A DNA stretch of 64,000 nucleotides, taken from contig NC_134825.1 of assembly GCF_004210375.1 (NCBI RefSeq), forward strand, positions 63,789,558-63,853,557. Direction: 5' to 3'. The DNA is from Tachypleus tridentatus (Eukaryota > Arthropoda > Merostomata > Xiphosura > Limulidae). The position numbers were made by a program, and so were the translations under genes. Positions 59,519 through 64,000 of this stretch are shown in pieces. Below the pieces are notes generated by a model, which was given only the letters and a program-made list of their open reading frames with translations, was not told where the DNA came from and did not search any database. How positions within the stretch are numbered: position 1 is the stretch's first letter; every line of letters begins with the position of its first letter.

Positions 59519-61849
59519 TTTATATAAAAGAAAAAAAAAGGAGGAATACCAGCTGCTGAGTTTCATCTGTTTTCTTTTATGTCCAGTGTGTTTTTTGAGT
59601 CTTCATTATGCTTTCTGCCATATTGCAATTTTATTTACTTTTCCCCCTTCAATCTGACAATACACAATGGATACCACCACAGAATATATTCTGAGAGCTA
59701 TGCCTGTTGTTTCTTGAAAGGGTAGTAAATATCTTTGGAAAGTGAGTTGTATGCAGTAAATACATGGTCAGCATTAAGAATATCAGTGAAACAATTCACT
59801 TATGCTTCTGTTGCTACTACTACTCTAACAAACATATACTCAGTAATAATGTTTCTGATATTGAACGTTATTTCTGCTCACAAACATAGCTATTTTTGTT
59901 CAGTGTTGCCCTCTATATGCAGATAAATTTTTTTCACATGCCGCAAGCCTTTTATCTCCTCTCTGTTGGAATTGACTACTTCTAATGCATCTCTCATGCA
60001 TGTTACAAAGTGTCAACTTTCCACCAATAAGAGTACGACATACTCTCATAATGCATGTGCCTCCATACTCTCAGTCCTACCAAACTATTACTTCTCATTT
60101 GACAGATTTTGTGTGTATATGGGTTTTTTATTTTGGTGCTGTTAATGTGAATCCTTTTCATGATTTTGATGGTTTAATTTCTGAAGTTGGATTTTTTTCA
60201 TTACTTTTTCTCTTTACATCTAAGAAATCTTTTAATGTAACTTTATTTTCCAGTCTTTATTTTTACTTGCATTTACATATTTTAAATCAAAAACTTTTGA
60301 TTTTTGTATTTTTACAATGAATTCTGATGTTCACATTTCCACTTTGGACGTTATACCACTAGCAGTATTTTCAAAAGCTGCAGGTGGGGAAGACCCTTTG
60401 GATTTCTCTATTATCCACTGTGAGAATTTTTCATTATTTGGGTCAACTTCCTTCTCTTAAACTTGAAGATTTGATAATCATTGTATGCCATTGGATTTTG
60501 CCATGTCTTTCCCTAACCCTTCTATAGAATCAGCTAAACCTGATGAAATAGTTTAACATTTTCCATATATGCGATTGTTTTATACTACTCCTCATTTTTC
60601 TGTGATTCCTTATTACCTCCAATTGGCTTGCTTGTTGTCTTTGCCTCTTGCCTTACAAACATGGTTTTACTGTTGTTGGGTTATTTTGCGTCATGATTCA
60701 ACCTTTTTCCAGGTTGGTTTGCCACCTCTTTCTTTTAGAGATTTATGTATGACCCTATTTGCTTTGGCAATATGTTTTCAATCATGTATATGAAACTTTG
60801 GAATTGTGTAATCTGTGCATCAACACACTACCTCTTTCTCTTTGGTTGAGTGTTCGACACAGTTGGAGCCACAACAAACCCCTATTAAATTCTTGTCCTG
60901 TTTTACTCAACATAGATGAGTATTTTGCCAACAGTACCAGCGACTAACCAGTATGTTTCAGTCCAGCAATTGCTTGACTGTATAATCTTTCACCATAGAT
61001 CCATAAATTTTTATTCTACTATTTCTTTCCTCACCTCTTGCTCAGACATCCTTTTCTTTTCACATTAATTGAGATCCTGCAACCAGTCAGCATTTGTCTG
61101 AGACAGTAAAAGACTTTGTTTCAACAGGTCATTGCACATGTTCATCATCTTTTGCCAGGCTTTTCTTCCAAGTTGTTTGTTGTCTATTCACCATTCCTCC
61201 CTTTCTTCTAGTGGAGTTTGAGAGTTCTTACCACTTTCAAGTTCCAAGCTGCGGGGGTGATGGACCATGGAGGCATCCTTCTGAATGGTTTAATGAAATA
61301 CAGATAGAAGCAAAATGTAGAAATTATTATACAACTATTTAGTTAAGAGTAGGATGGTGATGTTTTCATGGCATGATATCCTCCATTGTGAAACATGTAT
61401 AAATAGCAATGAGCCATAAAAATTACAGTTCACCCCTTCATTTGGGATCCCTCATCTTATCCTCATGTGGATGTTTGTTCCCAGTGGCTGGATTTTGGAT
61501 TTAAAGTTGAACCAAGCAACACAAGTCCTTGTGCATGTAATACAGGCTTTTATTCTCCTCTGTCAGGTATACTCCATCCATGTTGTGTGTCATGGTGGAG
61601 GTGCATGGTTATTATCAGTTTTCCTTTTCCTCTATATTTCAGTGCTTATTGTCCTGAGGATGTTACTGTGTTTGGGGCAGTTCTGGTCATTTTCACTTTT
61701 GAAGGGGATGGTTTACATTATATATGCATTTTTTCTCTGGATTTCTGTTCCAGGATTGATCTGTCCATTTCTTATATTAACAAATATCCTATTCATGGGT
61801 TTGGATGTTATTGATTTACTCTGGTCTTAATAATTTGAGATGAAGATAG

Positions 61850-62055
61850 CATGATTCTTTTTATACCACCACCAGAGGGCTAGGTTTTAAATTTTGTCAA
61901 GTTGCCAGTGGTATGATCCTGACTTGGATGTCAGTACCTGATGGCTGGGTTCTGAATTGTAGTTGGCTTCCCAATAATATGATTTTGATCCTAACCCCAT
62001 GTGGATGTTGATTTCTAGTGACATAGATTTCAGATGTAGTTCACTTTCCATGTAT
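61850..62055. repeat. Degenerate ~70-bp tandem repeat, three units
   Basis: Three successive units share a GATCCTGACTTGGATGT-like box, a GGCTGGGTTCTGAATT-like box and a GTTGGCTTCCCA-like end. A fourth related unit lies apart at about 61462-61512. Divergence between units is high. Confidence 0.55.
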
Positions 62056-62260
62056 GGTGCATCATGCCCTAGTCGCTTTACACCTAGTACATATCCTTTT
62101 AATTTTACTCACTTTTATGATTTTAGGAATAGAGTTGCAGAAATACTATATATTTTGGATCATCATCCAAACTCAGTTCTCTCCCACTTGAATGTACTCC
62201 TCCTTTCTCTATCCATGTGTGCAACATCTTTCTATGATGAGTAGAGAGCATATCTAGTTC

Positions 62261-64000
62261 AGTAGTGTTCATAGTGGAAAGAGCTCCACATCAGAGCTTA
62301 GAATCTAACTATCTCTTTGTAGGGAGTATCCCTTGGATGCTTTCAAAGGATACTTCTTTCTTTCCTGCCCACTGGTTCCTCCACCTATACATTGTGGGAT
62401 TATAGTTATTCATATAAGAGATAGGACATAATGTACCATATCAGAAGTTATAATTTTCATATAGAAATTTATTTCTGATGGGTACTTATTTCCCCTCACC
62501 CGTCTTTCCCACTGATGATAACTGGTGCTTCTGTCTCCTGCCAAAATTTAAATTGATAGTTTGGTGTAATAGAGGGAGTCACATGTCTCATGAGAGTATG
62601 TAGCACCCTTATTGGTGGAGGGTTTATGCATGATGAGTTGCATTTGAATCAGTCAATTCCAATGGAGAAGAAATAAAAAGTTTGTAGCATGCATAAATAT
62701 AGAGGGCAACACTAAACTAGAATAGCTATTTATATGAGGAGACACAAGTATCTGTTGGAAATACATTTTCATTGTGGGAATATTATAACTTCATGTTTTT
62801 TTATCCAGCAATATAAGTATTTGTTCCACCAATGACTGGAACTGCTTAATGGTTGCTACTTTGGGCTGAAATAAGCAGTTTGTCAGTGTAAAAACCTATC
62901 ATTAACAAAACATTGTGGTAAAGCTGCTTAAAAAATGTAGCTTGCTGCTGTAGAATCATTACTGTTAGAGAGCCACCCTTATATAGTATCACAGCATGTG
63001 ATCTGAACAATTACTGATGAGGCTTGGTTATGAAGATGTCTATAGCCAACATGTAAATAAAGTGATTTCTGAAGTTACCGAGTATTGGAGCTCCCGTAAG
63101 AGTGAATAAAGGAATCTAATTAAAAACCTCGGAACACTTAAGAATGAACCACAGATCTGAGTAGTTTAATAGTTTCTTTGGATATTCTTTCCATTTCTGA
63201 AAATTACAGAAATATTCATCTATAGCAAGACCTTAATTAAGCTTAGGTTAATTTAGTTTATGGTAGGTAACAGATAAATATTCTAATGACTCGTATTTTT
63301 ATTTATTAAATGTTATTGTATAGTTTATCATGCAATTCATAAATAAAATAACATACTGGTTTCTGGAAAGACAAATTAAAGAGACATTGTTAGTAAAAAA
63401 GCATGATATTCTGGTATATTATGGTAAAACTGACTTGATCTTTGAACAGTTAAATAGGTCTGCTAAGTAACTGGAGATTCAGTCAGGATACCTATTATGA
63501 AGTAATGCTAATTCTATGAGTAACTGAGTAGTGGACACAAATGCATGGGTGTTGCCTCTTTTTTCTTTTTTTATTTTCAAACTCCAATTGGAAATAACAT
63601 GACCCAGTGTTTTAACAAAAATAGCAGGCATGTCTTTATTGTTTTCAAGTAGTATGATTTTGAACTAAAAAAGTTGGATTTTTTTAAAAAGAATCCTGAA
63701 CTTTATTGGAGTGAAAAAATACAGATTTTTGTTGAAATTGTAAGAATTTCTTTTTAGGAAAAGTGATTTTGTGTGTTAAAATGTAATAATCAGAAAGAGC
63801 ATCTGCTTTCTGTAGTGTTTTAACTTTCTTCTCATCCAAGTAAGTTTTGAGGTCGTCATGTGTACAGCATCTAAGTTCTTCAATTGGACATAATTGTCCT
63901 TATTTGTTGAAACTGCTGTCAATATATAATATGCATAGAATTATACCACTGATTAAAATAAACCTGTTTTTATTGGGCAAATTCTACATAAATTTGATTA
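62261..64000. other. MEMO1 intron 4, end of window
   Basis: AT-rich sequence. No further MEMO1 exon or recognisable repeat seen before the window ends. Confidence 0.5.

Larger units (their letters stand above)
57840..62260 (+). mobile_element. Retroelement debris, probably DIRS-like
   Basis: T-rich plus-strand sequence like that of the two DIRS-like remnants upstream. The firm link is 61210-61290, which matches 54670-54750 (shared GTTTGAGAGTTCTT and GATGGACCATGGA/GATAGACCATGGA blocks). No intact domain could be identified, and the boundaries are approximate. A short inverted repeat (GTATTTCAGAGGT near 58733 and its complement near 58808) could be part of an element end. Confidence 0.35.

Noticed and set aside
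57001..64000. Further MEMO1 exons
   Set aside because: Looked for the conserved DEHSIEMHLPY region and flanking splice sites on the plus strand; nothing fits, so the remaining exons must lie past 64000.

Overview
The window looks like nuclear DNA of a chelicerate arthropod, most likely a horseshoe crab. It is AT-rich. It holds two metazoan genes with small exons and long GT-AG introns. It also carries several copies of a tRNA-derived SINE whose sequence I associate with horseshoe-crab genomic DNA. The species is inference; the gene calls come from translated exons. There is no operon, CRISPR array or prokaryotic feature.

Two host genes lie head to head. On the minus strand, 29709 down to 1549, is a complete cytosolic sulfotransferase (SULT) gene: six coding exons (163, 212, 127, 95, 184 and 116 nt) join in frame to a 298-residue protein with both PAPS-binding motifs and the catalytic His. 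On the plus strand, from 41557, are the first four coding exons (61, 85, 69 and 113 nt; 109 residues) of MEMO1. The rest of MEMO1 lies beyond the window.

Almost everything else is transposon debris in the introns and between the genes. SULT introns (1.6-29.5 kb): a pair of piggyBac-like non-autonomous elements with TTAA ends, a LINE fragment, a ZBED5-like hAT remnant with an oppositely oriented N-terminal piece, a pogo/Tigger remnant and two Tc1-like elements with terminal repeats. Intergenic (29.7-41.5 kb): a ZMYM1-like hAT remnant starting about 50 bp upstream of the SULT start codon, a Gypsy remnant, a LINE remnant and three SINEs, two of them with clean 12-15 bp target-site duplications. 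MEMO1 introns (41.6-64 kb): a LINE remnant keeping a GDSL-esterase-like ORF1, DIRS-like retrotransposon remnants, a 236-bp MITE nested in one of them, tandem repeats and a long T-rich-strand tract.

The two genes have no evident functional link. SULT sulfonates small acceptors using PAPS; MEMO1 is a cytosolic metal-binding redox/signalling protein. I found no convincing undescribed system. The most notable points are the nested insertions, the paired piggyBac-like elements within one gene, the hAT edge beside the SULT start, and the degraded dimerisation motif of this SULT.
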